In this document: one piece after another, positions 15,992 to 24,383 of the stretch
Layout: every line of letters starts with the position of its first letter
Position numbering within the stretch: position 1 is the first letter of the stretch
The notes under the pieces: model-generated
Told to the model about the DNA's origin: nothing
Databases searched by the model: none
What the model saw: the letters and a program-made list of their open reading frames with translations, nothing else
Made by a program: the position numbers and the translations under genes
Assembly (NCBI GenBank): GCA_030648715.1
Contig: JAUSGZ010000035.1
Location: forward strand, 1-32,850
Reading direction: 5' to 3'
Length of the DNA: 32,850 bases
Source: a bacterium
Lineage (GTDB): Bacteria > Patescibacteriota > Patescibacteriia > Buchananbacterales > GWA2-38-13

Positions 15992-16495
15992 TTGCACTGG
16001 TTCATTCACGGCAGCGCTGGCGTGCTCTGCGCTAACGTCTGGCCTGAACGGCCGCTCATCGCAATTGCCGTCAGCTTCGGCTCCCACTACCTCGCGGATT
16101 GGCTCCCCCATAAGGACCCTGGTATTGGCGCCTTGCGCGTCAAGTGGGGCTCGCCCGAAGTCCGGGAGTTTTTCGCAATCGCGCTGCCGGACGGCATGTT
16201 CACCGGCATGCTGGCAGTTATTCTGCCCTGGATGGTACCCCTGATGCCCTACTGGCTGACGCTCGGCTGTGTGGTTGCCTCCATCGCGCCCGACCTTATC
16301 GACGGCATCGCGATGATCACGGGCAAACCGCTCCTGCAGCGGCATCTGGCCTTCCACAACTGGGTGCACTACGACCACTACCGCCGCCCGGTTTCCTGGG
16401 GCTGGAACCTGTTCATCCATATCGTGCTCTTCGCCGCGCTGGCAATCGCCACCGGCATCATCACCCATGCCAACGGCGTGGCCCCCGCCCCTTGA
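15992..16495 (+). CDS. Small integral membrane protein, paralog of preceding ORF
   Basis: TTG start with AGGAGG at 15981-15986; HWFIHGSAGVLCAN and SHYLADWLPHKDP mirror the preceding protein. Confidence 0.7.
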   Translation: MHWFIHGSAGVLCANVWPERPLIAIAVSFGSHYLADWLPHKDPGIGALRVKWGSPEVREFFAIALPDGMFTGMLAVILPWMVPLMPYWLTLGCVVASIAPDLIDGIAMITGKPLLQRHLAFHNWVHYDHYRRPVSWGWNLFIHIVLFAALAIATGIITHANGVAPAP

Positions 16496-16527
16496 GAAGC
16501 CTCGGTACCCCGCGGCTTCTTTTTTTA
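16496..16527 (+). terminator. Rho-independent terminator
   Basis: GAAGCC-N12-GGCTTC followed by a T-run, overlapping the stop of the preceding gene. Confidence 0.85.
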
Positions 16528-16656
16528 ATTTCCCGCCGCCGCAGTCCCCCTCCGGGGGATCACCCGAAGGGTGACAAGGTCCTACAACTACATGAGGTTA
16601 GCGCCACCGCCAACGGCGGGGTCCCGCCAGAGGCGGGAAGGCGAGTGGGAAATTAA
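16525..16656. other. Structured intergenic element bounded by a 10-bp inverted repeat and containing four internal hairpins
   Basis: TTAATTTCCC ... GGGAAATTAA enclosing TCCCC/GGGGA, TCACCC-GAA-GGGTGA, CCGCC-AAC-GGCGG, TCCCGCC-AGA-GGCGGGA. Confidence 0.7.
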
Positions 16657-16788
16657 CCCACCGCAGGCCAACTGGCGAATGCTAAAAAGCCACAAACCAG
16701 CCGGAGGCGGCTTTCGCGCCTGACCACTATCAGTATCCATAGGATTGTATTCGCGGGCCGGAGGCGGGTTGCCTTGGTGTGAATTTTT

Positions 16789-16818
16789 TTGACGAAGTCA
16801 ATCCCTCTCGGCTACAAT
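16789..16818 (+). promoter_or_regulatory. Sigma70-like promoter for guaA
   Basis: TTGACG, 18-nt spacer, TACAAT (16813-16818). Confidence 0.6.
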
Positions 16819-16834
16819 GGGATTTTTCCCACCT

Positions 16835-18385
16835 ATGCCCCGCCGCACCTCGGCCGCCGTGGACCTGCCGCAGCTCATCATCATTGATCTGGGCTCGCAG
16901 TACTCGCACGTGATCGTGCGCACCCTGCGCGAGCTGGGCTACCGCAGCGCGCTGCTCTCTCCCGCCAAGGCGGAAAAATTGCTATCGCAGTACAAACCGA
17001 GGGGCATCATCTGGTCGGGCGGCGCGGCGTGCGTCGGCGACGCGGGCGCACCCGTTCCTCCGAAAACCTACCTCGGCGAAGTGCCGGTGCTCGGCGTGTG
17101 CCTGGGCATGCAGTACCTGGCAACGTGGCAAGGCGGCGCGCTGTCCAAGGATATCAGCCGCAAGGAGTACGGCCCGCGGGAAGCCCGGGTGATCGCGAAA
17201 CACAGCCGGCTATTTGCCAGCGTGCCTGATGGTCCCGTGCTGTGCAGCCACGGTGATTCGGTCGCCAAAGTCCCGCCGGGATTCACCGTCACCGCGGTTT
17301 CCGACGACTGCCCCATCCTGGCGATGGAATCGGAAACCTTGCCTATCTTTGCCGTGCAGTTCCACCCCGAGGTGACCATCACCACGCACGGCAAACGCCT
17401 GCTGCAGAACTTCGCCGCGGACATCTGCAACTGCAAGGTGGACTGGCGTCCCGAGGATCTCATCGCCGCACTGCGGAAAGAGATCGTTGCCGAACTGCCA
17501 AAAAATGCGCGCGTGGTGCACGGTTTTTCCGGCGGCGTGGATTCCACGGTCATCGCCGCGCTGCTTTCCCCGGTCCTCGGGGAACGCATGGTCGCGCTCA
17601 CCATTGACGGCGGGCAATTCCGCACCGGCGAACTCGAGCGCATCGCGCAAACCGCAACCGCCGCCGGGGTGCAGAACTACCACCGGTTGGACGTCCGGGA
17701 CGAACTGCTGACGGCGCTCGGCCCGACCACCGATGCGGAGGCCAAACGGCGCGTCTTCAAGGCCATCTACGGCCAGACCATCGAACGCTTCGGCGAACAG
17801 CACCGCGCGACCCACTTCCTGCAGGGAACGCTGGCAACCGATTTGATCGAAGCTGGACAGCTGGGCGGCGCGTCGCTCATCAAGTCGCACCACAACGTCG
17901 GCTTGCCCCTGACTCTGCAACAGCTGCACCCGCTGCGGCATCTCTTCAAGCACGAGGTTCGCGACTTGGCGAGGAACCTCAAGCTCCCGCCGGCCGTCTG
18001 CGAACGGATGCCATTCCCCGGGCCGGGGATGCTGGTGCGCGTGTTCGGCATTCCGGTCACGGCCGAACGCCTTTCCCTGGTGCGCAAAGCCGACGCAGTG
18101 GCCGAAGCGGTGCTGCGCGAGATGGGGGTGCTGGACGGCATCTCGCAGTTCGTCGTTGCGCTGTGCGGCGCAACGACGGTCGGCGTCAAAGGCGACGAAC
18201 GCGAGTACGGCTACCCGGTCGTCGTGCGGGCGGTGCGCACCGTGGATTTCATGACCGCCGAGAGTGTGGAGCTGCCGTCGGCCGCGCGCAAGGCGCTGAC
18301 CGAAGCCCTGACCCAGATACCGGGCGTCACCCGCGTCTTTTTCGACGAAACCCCAAAACCCCCCGCCACGATAGAGATGGAATAG
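16835..18385 (+). CDS. guaA: GMP synthase (glutamine-hydrolysing)
   Basis: Class I GATase GVCLGMQYLA..AVQFHPE; PP-loop GFSGGVDSTVIAALL; C-terminal GKPFPGPGM-like PFPGPGMLVRV. Start moved to MPRRT because the upstream ATG overlaps the -10 box. Confidence 0.96.
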   Translation: MPRRTSAAVDLPQLIIIDLGSQYSHVIVRTLRELGYRSALLSPAKAEKLLSQYKPRGIIWSGGAACVGDAGAPVPPKTYLGEVPVLGVCLGMQYLATWQGGALSKDISRKEYGPREARVIAKHSRLFASVPDGPVLCSHGDSVAKVPPGFTVTAVSDDCPILAMESETLPIFAVQFHPEVTITTHGKRLLQNFAADICNCKVDWRPEDLIAALRKEIVAELPKNARVVHGFSGGVDSTVIAALLSPVLGERMVALTIDGGQFRTGELERIAQTATAAGVQNYHRLDVRDELLTALGPTTDAEAKRRVFKAIYGQTIERFGEQHRATHFLQGTLATDLIEAGQLGGASLIKSHHNVGLPLTLQQLHPLRHLFKHEVRDLARNLKLPPAVCERMPFPGPGMLVRVFGIPVTAERLSLVRKADAVAEAVLREMGVLDGISQFVVALCGATTVGVKGDEREYGYPVVVRAVRTVDFMTAESVELPSAARKALTEALTQIPGVTRVFFDETPKPPATIEME

Positions 18386-18397
18386 GAAACTTAAGTA

Positions 18398-18419
18398 ACC
18401 GCACCGCTAACGGTGCGGT
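18398..18419 (+). terminator. Hairpin after guaA
   Basis: ACCGCACCG-CTAA-CGGTGCGGT, weak T-tract. Confidence 0.6.
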
Positions 18420-18469
18420 GTATTTCCTTGTCAACCCCAGCACCAATGGTGCTTCGGTACTCACGGCGG

Positions 18470-18522
18470 AGCGCTGCGCCGACAACGGGGTGGGGCTATT
18501 CGCCCCGCGCGCTCCGCAGCTA
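18470..18522. other. Nested GC-rich stem-loops, candidate structured RNA
   Basis: GCGGAGCGC ... [GGGGC-TATTC-GCCCC] ... GCGCTCCGC. Confidence 0.45.
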
Positions 18523-18608
18523 CTCCCACGGCCAGTGGTGTCCAAGGACGCGTTCGCTAGCAAGTGGCACCATGGTGCGGGTTATTTTCGTACCCATCTT
18601 CCATTCAT

Positions 18609-18643
18609 CCCACCCAGCTCTTTCCCGGAAAGGGCTGGGTGGG
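18609..18643. other. Long stem-loop
   Basis: CCCACCCAGC-T-CTTTC-CCG-GAAAG-G-GCTGGGTGGG. Confidence 0.65.
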
Positions 18644-18671
18644 TATTCTGGAGGTCGGAAATAAAAAAGAA

Positions 18672-18697
18672 GGGCGCCTGCACGCGGCAAGCGCCCG
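18672..18697. terminator. Bidirectional terminator-like hairpin
   Basis: GGGCGC...GCGCCC flanked by AAAAAAG on the left and GATTTTTAT on the right; downstream of the minus-strand gene ending at 18719. Confidence 0.7.
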
Positions 18698-18718
18698 ATT
18701 TTTATGCTGCCGCGCCCT

Positions 18719-19291
18719 TCAGCGCGGGTCTTCAAGAAACCATGGGGTCTTTTCCTCATCGCGGATCGCCTGAATGACCCGTTCCACAAGGATCCGATGG
18801 CCCTCGATCATGTGCTTGGGCGGCTGGTCCCAGTCGAACCACTGGGCGTCCGGGGGCGTCTCGCCCTCGTAGCAGCAGAGGAAAACCAGCCCCACGTCCG
18901 GCCCCCGCAGCTCCCGGTGCCAGTTGACGCAGCCCACGAACTGCCGGCTCACCAGCCTGCCACGGCCCTTGAAATCATGGGCCTCGACGCGGCACAAGCC
19001 TTGGCTGACCGGTTCGCCTCGGTTGTAGCTTCCCCCGAAGTACCAGGGCCGGCCTTTGACCGGGTCCGGCGGGTAGGCCGCATCATCAGCCGACCGCAGG
19101 CAGTAGAGGAATTGCAGCTTGCAGTCGTGCAGGCGAGTCGGGATAGGCTCCCAGGAACAGTGCGCCATGACCTTGACCATGGCTTCGAAAACCACAGCTG
19201 GCCACAGCTGGCCGGCGGCACGCAACTCCATCAAGTGCGCCAGATACCGCAGAAATGCTTCCTGATCGGAATGAACATTCGGTGAACGCAA
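18719..19291 (-). CDS. Hypothetical protein, possibly Nudix-like C-terminus
   Basis: Conserved-looking ORF LRSPNVHSDQEAFLRYLAHLMELRAAGQLW... Candidate TTG start with a short-spaced GGAGGT. The longer supplied ORF overlaps the neighbouring gene out of frame. Confidence 0.5.
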   Translation of the reverse strand: MRSPNVHSDQEAFLRYLAHLMELRAAGQLWPAVVFEAMVKVMAHCSWEPIPTRLHDCKLQFLYCLRSADDAAYPPDPVKGRPWYFGGSYNRGEPVSQGLCRVEAHDFKGRGRLVSRQFVGCVNWHRELRGPDVGLVFLCCYEGETPPDAQWFDWDQPPKHMIEGHRILVERVIQAIRDEEKTPWFLEDPR

Positions 19292-19385
19292 AGTACCTCC
19301 ACGAAAAAAATTCGACCAACGACGCAACGAACGAAACGGCACGCTACCATGCGTGCCGGAAATAGTCAACGGAGCGTGTGCTCCT

Positions 19386-20582
19386 TCACCCTCGCCACCA
19401 GGCGACCACAATGACGGCCGCGGCGGCGGCGATGGCGACGCCGGAAATGCGTACCCACAGCTGCAGGTACGGCTTGCGGAAGTAGGCGGCCACGTAGTGG
19501 CAGCACGGATGCGATGGGCTGGCAATGTACCCGGCGTACTGGGCCGCGTAGGTCGCGGCCGCGAGCGGATAGATATGTTCCGAACCGGCCAGCAATGGCG
19601 CCATGACCGGAAACACGGCGGCAACCATCGTGGTGGACGACCCGATGATGAGCCCCGTCAGGTAGCCAACGATGACCAGCACCGGCAGCGTGAAATTGCT
19701 GGCCACCGCGGCGCTGGCGAACGTCTTGATGGCCGGCAGACTGCCGGTGAACGACGATAGCAGCAGGATCAGCGCCAGCGTCAGCAACAAAGAAATATCC
19801 ATCGCGCGTACCGTGTTCACAACCTGGCCGCGCTTGGGCTGCAGCGCCAGGAACGACAGGGCGACGAACAGCACGGTGCCGCCCGCCACCGCGTACGGGA
19901 GGTGGTTGAGTTCGGCGAGCGCGAGCGCGACGATCAAAATGACGAGCGGCGCGCTTAACAGCGCCGCCGGTAAAAACCCGATATCGCGGCGGCGCGCTTC
20001 CGTGGGCTTGGCGACGTTAACGCGCCACGCGTAGTAGACGACGACCGCGACAAGCACCAGAGTTCCGGGCAGCAAATACCCGACGAACTTGAAAAAATCC
20101 AGCCCCAGCGTGGAGGTGGCGAGCAGCAGGCTCGCCGACAACGGGGAGATCAGGTACGACGTGTGGGTCGCCAGGTGGTTGACCATGGCCGTGGGAAACA
20201 CCGCCAGCCGGTGCTGCTTGGCGACTTCGGCCACCACCGGCGACACCATGATGGTGCGGCCCTTCACCGGCATGGCGCCCAGCACCAATGCCGTCGCCAC
20301 GATGCTGGAACGGGGGTGCTTCAAAAATCTCGTCCAATATACCAGGTGGTCGGCGAGAGCTCCCATTTGCCGGTACAGACTGCCGATCAACAGCACGCCA
20401 GCGAACAACACCAGTAATTCAAAATTTCCTCGGACAAAAAATTTCTCCCGCAGGATCATCAGCGGATCCGTGGTGGCGCGGGCAGCCATGGCGACCAGCA
20501 CGATCAGGCCAACATTGAACAGCAGGTTCAGACGGCGGGCAACCGCCTGGCGGATAACGGCGTTCGTTTCATCCATAGACAC
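19386..20582 (-). CDS. Polytopic membrane protein, DUF401-like putative permease
   Basis: About ten hydrophobic segments; ALVLGAMPVKGRTIMVSPVVAEVAKQ and GLIIGSSTTMVAAVFPVMAPLL; DUF401 assignment from recall only. Confidence 0.65.
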   Translation of the reverse strand: MSMDETNAVIRQAVARRLNLLFNVGLIVLVAMAARATTDPLMILREKFFVRGNFELLVLFAGVLLIGSLYRQMGALADHLVYWTRFLKHPRSSIVATALVLGAMPVKGRTIMVSPVVAEVAKQHRLAVFPTAMVNHLATHTSYLISPLSASLLLATSTLGLDFFKFVGYLLPGTLVLVAVVVYYAWRVNVAKPTEARRRDIGFLPAALLSAPLVILIVALALAELNHLPYAVAGGTVLFVALSFLALQPKRGQVVNTVRAMDISLLLTLALILLLSSFTGSLPAIKTFASAAVASNFTLPVLVIVGYLTGLIIGSSTTMVAAVFPVMAPLLAGSEHIYPLAAATYAAQYAGYIASPSHPCCHYVAAYFRKPYLQLWVRISGVAIAAAAAVIVVAWWRG

Positions 20583-20608
20583 CTATCAAAGTAAGGCAGA
20601 TACAGAAA

Positions 20609-20631
20609 ACCACCGGGAGGCGGCCGGTGGT
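20609..20631 (-). terminator. Terminator hairpin after phhB-like gene
   Basis: Minus strand ACCACCGG...CCGGTGGT followed by TTTTCTGT. Confidence 0.65.
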
Positions 20632-20647
20632 AAAATTCTTGGGTTAA

Positions 20648-20983
20648 CTACTCTCCGCGGAGCTGGTTAATTTTTGCCGCCAAAATATAGTCGTTCAGCG
20701 ACAGCCCTCCAATGGCGTGCGTGGACAGCCGTACTCCGACCCTCCCCCAACCCAGCTCCAGGTCAGGATGGTGGCCTTCTGTTTCCGCGATCTCGCCTAT
20801 TTGGTTGACGAACGCCAATGCTTCCTTGAAATTCTTCAGCTTGAACTGGCGGGAAATTTCTTTCCCGTCCTCGCGCAGCGTCCAGCCCCGAATCTTTGTC
20901 AGCCGCTCCTCGGCCTGCGCCTTCGTGTAGGATGCCACTCCGCCCTCGCACGGCACGCAATGCTGGCTAGTTAAATCTGACAT
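20648..20983 (-). CDS. Pterin-4a-carbinolamine dehydratase
   Basis: RQFKLKNFKEALAFVNQIGEIAETEGHHPDLELGWGRVGVRLSTHAIGGLSLNDYILAAKI. Confidence 0.9.
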   Translation of the reverse strand: MSDLTSQHCVPCEGGVASYTKAQAEERLTKIRGWTLREDGKEISRQFKLKNFKEALAFVNQIGEIAETEGHHPDLELGWGRVGVRLSTHAIGGLSLNDYILAAKINQLRGE

Positions 20984-21042
20984 GGTCTAGAAATTAGGAG
21001 TTCGCTAATAGTTTGTAGGCCGAATCGGTTCTGGGAGTACTT

Positions 21043-21094
21043 CTCGACATGGCGCTCGAAGAATAATTACTGTTCGAGCGTAGTCGAGAACCAC
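21043..21094. repeat. Imperfect palindromic repeat
   Basis: TTCTCGACATGGCGCTCGAA ... TTCGAGCGTAGTCGAGAA; the right arm resembles the window-end sequence CCCGAGCGTAGTCGAG. Confidence 0.65.
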
Positions 21095-21185
21095 CTTTCG
21101 ACCATCCCGATCTCTACCAGCTATCACCGCCACCAAATAAATTAATAGGGTTGGCGGGATCCCGCAGGGCGGGACAAGCTACTGC

Positions 21186-22457
21186 CTATAAGCTTAACAG
21201 TTTGAGGAACGGCTCTTCGTACTCGTACGGCCCAATGAGCGCCAGGTTCACCCGCTTGCGGTCAAAGACATCTACTGCGACCCGCTGCACGTCGGCGAGT
21301 TTAACTTTTTTCAACTCGGCCAGTCGCTGCTCGGGCGTTTTGAGCTTGCCGGTCAGCAGCTGCTGCTTGCCGTACCATTCCGCCAGATGCGCCGAATCCT
21401 CCAGCTCCAGCACAACTTTGCCTTGCAGAAAATCCTTGGCGTCGGAAAGCTCCTTGGCCGTCACGCCCGCGGCCACCACTTTCTTCAGTTCCTCCAGGAT
21501 GAGGGTAATGGCCTGCTCCAGGCGCGCCTTGTCCAGCCCCGCCTGCACCACGAACGCGCCGGTGTCCTGGTAGGGCGACGTGGACGCGCGGATGAAATAG
21601 GCCAGGCCGTGCTTTTCACGGACGGAGGCAAACAGCCGCGAGCTCATATTGCCGCCCAAAATGACGGACAGCAGGGTCAGGGCGGGCAGGTCCTTGTGGC
21701 CGTACGGATACGCCGGGTAACCGAGACACAACTGCACCTGCTCGGTGGCCTTATGCGAGACGATAACGCGGGGCTTGTCCTGGACGCCCTTGAACGCCGC
21801 GTAGGTACCGGCCACCGGCGGCTTGCTTTCCGCAGTGAAATGCTTCTTGGTCAGAGCAACGACTTTTGCCTGACTGAATTTTCCCGCCAGCGCGATGACC
21901 ATCCGCTGCGGGTGGTAGTGCGCCTGGTAGTACTGGTACAAGCGGTCGCGCGGCACGGTTTTAATGACCTCGCGCGGTCCGGCGATATTCCACCCCATCG
22001 GGTGGTCCTTGCCAAAGACTGCCTCCTCGAACAAATTCTCCACGTGCATCAAGGGGTTGTCCTCGTACATGTTGATCTCCTCCACGATGACCCCGCGCTC
22101 CTTATCCACTTCCTTGGCGTCAAAGACGGAATTGCGCACCATATCGGACAAAATGTCGTAGGCCAGTTCCAAGTGGTCGGCCGACGCCTTGATATAGTAG
22201 CCGGTGTGGTCCTTGGACGTGTAGGCGTTGTACTCGGCGCCGACGGCGTCTAGCTCCTTGGTGAGGTCCAAGCTGGTGGGGCGCTTCTTCGTCCCCTTGA
22301 ACATCAAATGCTCGCAAAAGTGCGAACTGCCATTGATGTCTTTGGTCTCATGGCGCGACCCGACCGGCACCAGGACGAGCAGCGTGATGGCGGCAGTGCC
22401 CGACCGCGGCGCGGTCAAGAGCAACGGCCCGTTGGGAATCTTGGTTTTTTGGTACAT
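21186..22457 (-). CDS. M16 family zinc peptidase
   Basis: HXXEH motif SSHFCEHLMFKGT; downstream VEEINMYEDNP; M16 C-domain. Confidence 0.93.
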   Translation of the reverse strand: MYQKTKIPNGPLLLTAPRSGTAAITLLVLVPVGSRHETKDINGSSHFCEHLMFKGTKKRPTSLDLTKELDAVGAEYNAYTSKDHTGYYIKASADHLELAYDILSDMVRNSVFDAKEVDKERGVIVEEINMYEDNPLMHVENLFEEAVFGKDHPMGWNIAGPREVIKTVPRDRLYQYYQAHYHPQRMVIALAGKFSQAKVVALTKKHFTAESKPPVAGTYAAFKGVQDKPRVIVSHKATEQVQLCLGYPAYPYGHKDLPALTLLSVILGGNMSSRLFASVREKHGLAYFIRASTSPYQDTGAFVVQAGLDKARLEQAITLILEELKKVVAAGVTAKELSDAKDFLQGKVVLELEDSAHLAEWYGKQQLLTGKLKTPEQRLAELKKVKLADVQRVAVDVFDRKRVNLALIGPYEYEEPFLKLLSL

Positions 22458-22467
22458 GGTAATGGTG

Positions 22468-23817
22468 TTAAGAGGTCGAGTGAATATATCCGACCAACTC
22501 CGCGATCTTCACCCGCTCCTGCTTGGTGGTGTCGCGGTCGCGCACGGTGACCGCGCCATCCTTGAGCGAATCAAAGTCCACGGTGATGCAGGCCGGGGTG
22601 CCGATCTCATCCTGGCTCAAATAACGCTTGCCGATGTTGCCGCGGTCGTCCCACGCGACATTGAACGTTTTCCGCAAATCGTCGTAGATCTCGCGCGCAG
22701 GCTTGGTCAACTCGGGCTTGTTGGCCAGCAGCGGGAATACCGCCGCGCGGTAGGGCGCCAGGGTTTTCGGCAGCTGCAAGAACACCCGTTTTTTTTCACT
22801 GTCCCCTTCCTCGCGGTAGGCGGACAGCAGTGTCACCAGCACGGAACGGTCCACGCCCCAGGTCGGCTCAATGACGTGCGGGAAGAACTTCTCGCCGCTC
22901 TGCGGGTCAGTATAGCGCAGGTCGACGCCGGAAACCTCGGCATGGCGCTGCAGGTCGAAGTCCGTGCGGTAGGCCAGCCCGTAGAGCTCCTTGCTGCCGA
23001 ACGGGTAATTGTAATCGATATCAATGGTGCGCTTGGAATAGTGCGCGCGCTCGCCGTCGGCAATTTCTCGGAAGTTCAGGTCGGTTTCTGCCACGCCCAA
23101 AAACTTCAGCCAGCCCTTCATCTCGGACAGCCAGTGTGCAAACCACTGCTCCCACTCGTTCTCGCGGACGAAGAATTCTATTTCCATCTGCTCGAACTCG
23201 CGGGTGCGAAAAATGAAGTTGCCGGGCGTGATCTCGTTGCGGAACGCTTTGCCCACCTGGGCGATGCCGAACGGCAGCCTCTTCCGGGTCACGGCCTGTA
23301 CCTGTTTGAAGTCCACGAACATCGCCTGCGCCGTCTCCGGCCGGAAGTACACACTGGCCGACGAATCCTCCACCGGGCCGAGGAAGGTTTTGAGCATCAG
23401 ATTGAACTGCCGCACCGCGGTCAACTCACCCCCGCAGTTGGGGCACACCGGCTTGCCCTTCGGGGGCTCCGCCTGTTTGCCCAGGTCGGGCTTGGCCGAG
23501 GTTGTTGGTGCGATGTGGTCGGCGCGGAAACGCTGCTTGCACTTCTTACAGTCCACCAGCGGGTCGGTGAAATGCTGCAGGTGGCCGCTGGCCTCCCAGA
23601 CTTTTGGGTTCATCAGCAGCGCCGCATCCAGCCCGACCACATCGTCGCGCCGATGGACGAACCGGGACCACCACGCCTGCTTGATGTTATTTTTCAGCTC
23701 CACCCCCAGCGGGCCGTAGTCCCAGGCGTTGGCCAGCCCGCCGTAGATCTCCGACGAGGGAAAAATGAACCCGCGGCGCTTGCAGAGCGAAACGATAGTT
23801 TCCATTCTATCAGCCAT
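22468..23817 (-). CDS. glyS: Glycyl-tRNA synthetase (alpha2, class II)
   Basis: RRGFIFPSSEIYGGLANAWDYGPLGVELKNNIK; FRPETAQAMFVDFKQV; motif RNEITPGNFIFRTREFEQMEIEFF; C-terminal anticodon-binding part. Confidence 0.95.
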   Translation of the reverse strand: MADRMETIVSLCKRRGFIFPSSEIYGGLANAWDYGPLGVELKNNIKQAWWSRFVHRRDDVVGLDAALLMNPKVWEASGHLQHFTDPLVDCKKCKQRFRADHIAPTTSAKPDLGKQAEPPKGKPVCPNCGGELTAVRQFNLMLKTFLGPVEDSSASVYFRPETAQAMFVDFKQVQAVTRKRLPFGIAQVGKAFRNEITPGNFIFRTREFEQMEIEFFVRENEWEQWFAHWLSEMKGWLKFLGVAETDLNFREIADGERAHYSKRTIDIDYNYPFGSKELYGLAYRTDFDLQRHAEVSGVDLRYTDPQSGEKFFPHVIEPTWGVDRSVLVTLLSAYREEGDSEKKRVFLQLPKTLAPYRAAVFPLLANKPELTKPAREIYDDLRKTFNVAWDDRGNIGKRYLSQDEIGTPACITVDFDSLKDGAVTVRDRDTTKQERVKIAELVGYIHSTS

Positions 23818-23828
23818 ACTGATGGTAG

Positions 23829-24245
23829 TTATTGATGCTGCTGTTTACAGTGTTGAATATATTGCTCGGCCTCCTCTTTGCCCAAGAGATCTCCTACCCG
23901 CTGAATTTTTTCAGGACGGTGATCGAAAAAATGTTTTGCGAATTCTTTTAATTTACCCCTGACAGTAGCATCGATAGGCACCGGCTCGTTCGCCAACACC
24001 GCCAAAACCTTATGGTCTTCCATTCCATCCTCAAAATACTCATCCAAACCGACGGGTTCGGCATCGACGATGGAACCAATATCAAGTTTTTTCCGGGTGA
24101 TAACGTAACAATCAACATTCTCTCCATCGCCGCTGACAGTATCCAGAATATAGCCGTAGGGATAGGGGTAATCGCGCATCACCTTCGTCGTGCCGTCGCT
24201 TTTTATCTGATTCAACCCCGCTGGTTTTTCGATGAATACTTTCAT
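23829..24245 (-). CDS. ppa: Inorganic pyrophosphatase (family I, short form)
   Basis: YPYPYGYILDTVSGDGENVDCYVITRKKLDIGSIVDAEPVG..EDGMEDHKVLAVL. Confidence 0.88.
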   Translation of the reverse strand: MKVFIEKPAGLNQIKSDGTTKVMRDYPYPYGYILDTVSGDGENVDCYVITRKKLDIGSIVDAEPVGLDEYFEDGMEDHKVLAVLANEPVPIDATVRGKLKEFAKHFFDHRPEKIQRVGDLLGKEEAEQYIQHCKQQHQ

Positions 24246-24383
24246 GAAGAATTTTTGAATTCAGAATTTCGAATTTTGAATCAAACTCGAATGATTGAAT
24301 GTTCGAACGTCGGCCGATGTTTCAAAATTCTATTATTTAAAATTGATTCGAAATTCAAAATTTAAAATTCGAATTTACGCTGT

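Noticed and set aside
16525-16656. Purine riboswitch controlling guaA
   Set aside because: No purine-riboswitch core recognised, and a promoter-like sequence lies between the element and guaA.
18719-19624. 301-aa minus ORF taken at full length
   Set aside because: The N-terminal third overlaps the membrane protein gene at 19386-20582 in another frame and has low-complexity Ser/Pro/Arg composition. Start is more likely near 19291.
22228-23835. 535-aa plus-strand ORF
   Set aside because: Antisense to glyS and the M16 peptidase; typical GC-rich shadow ORF.
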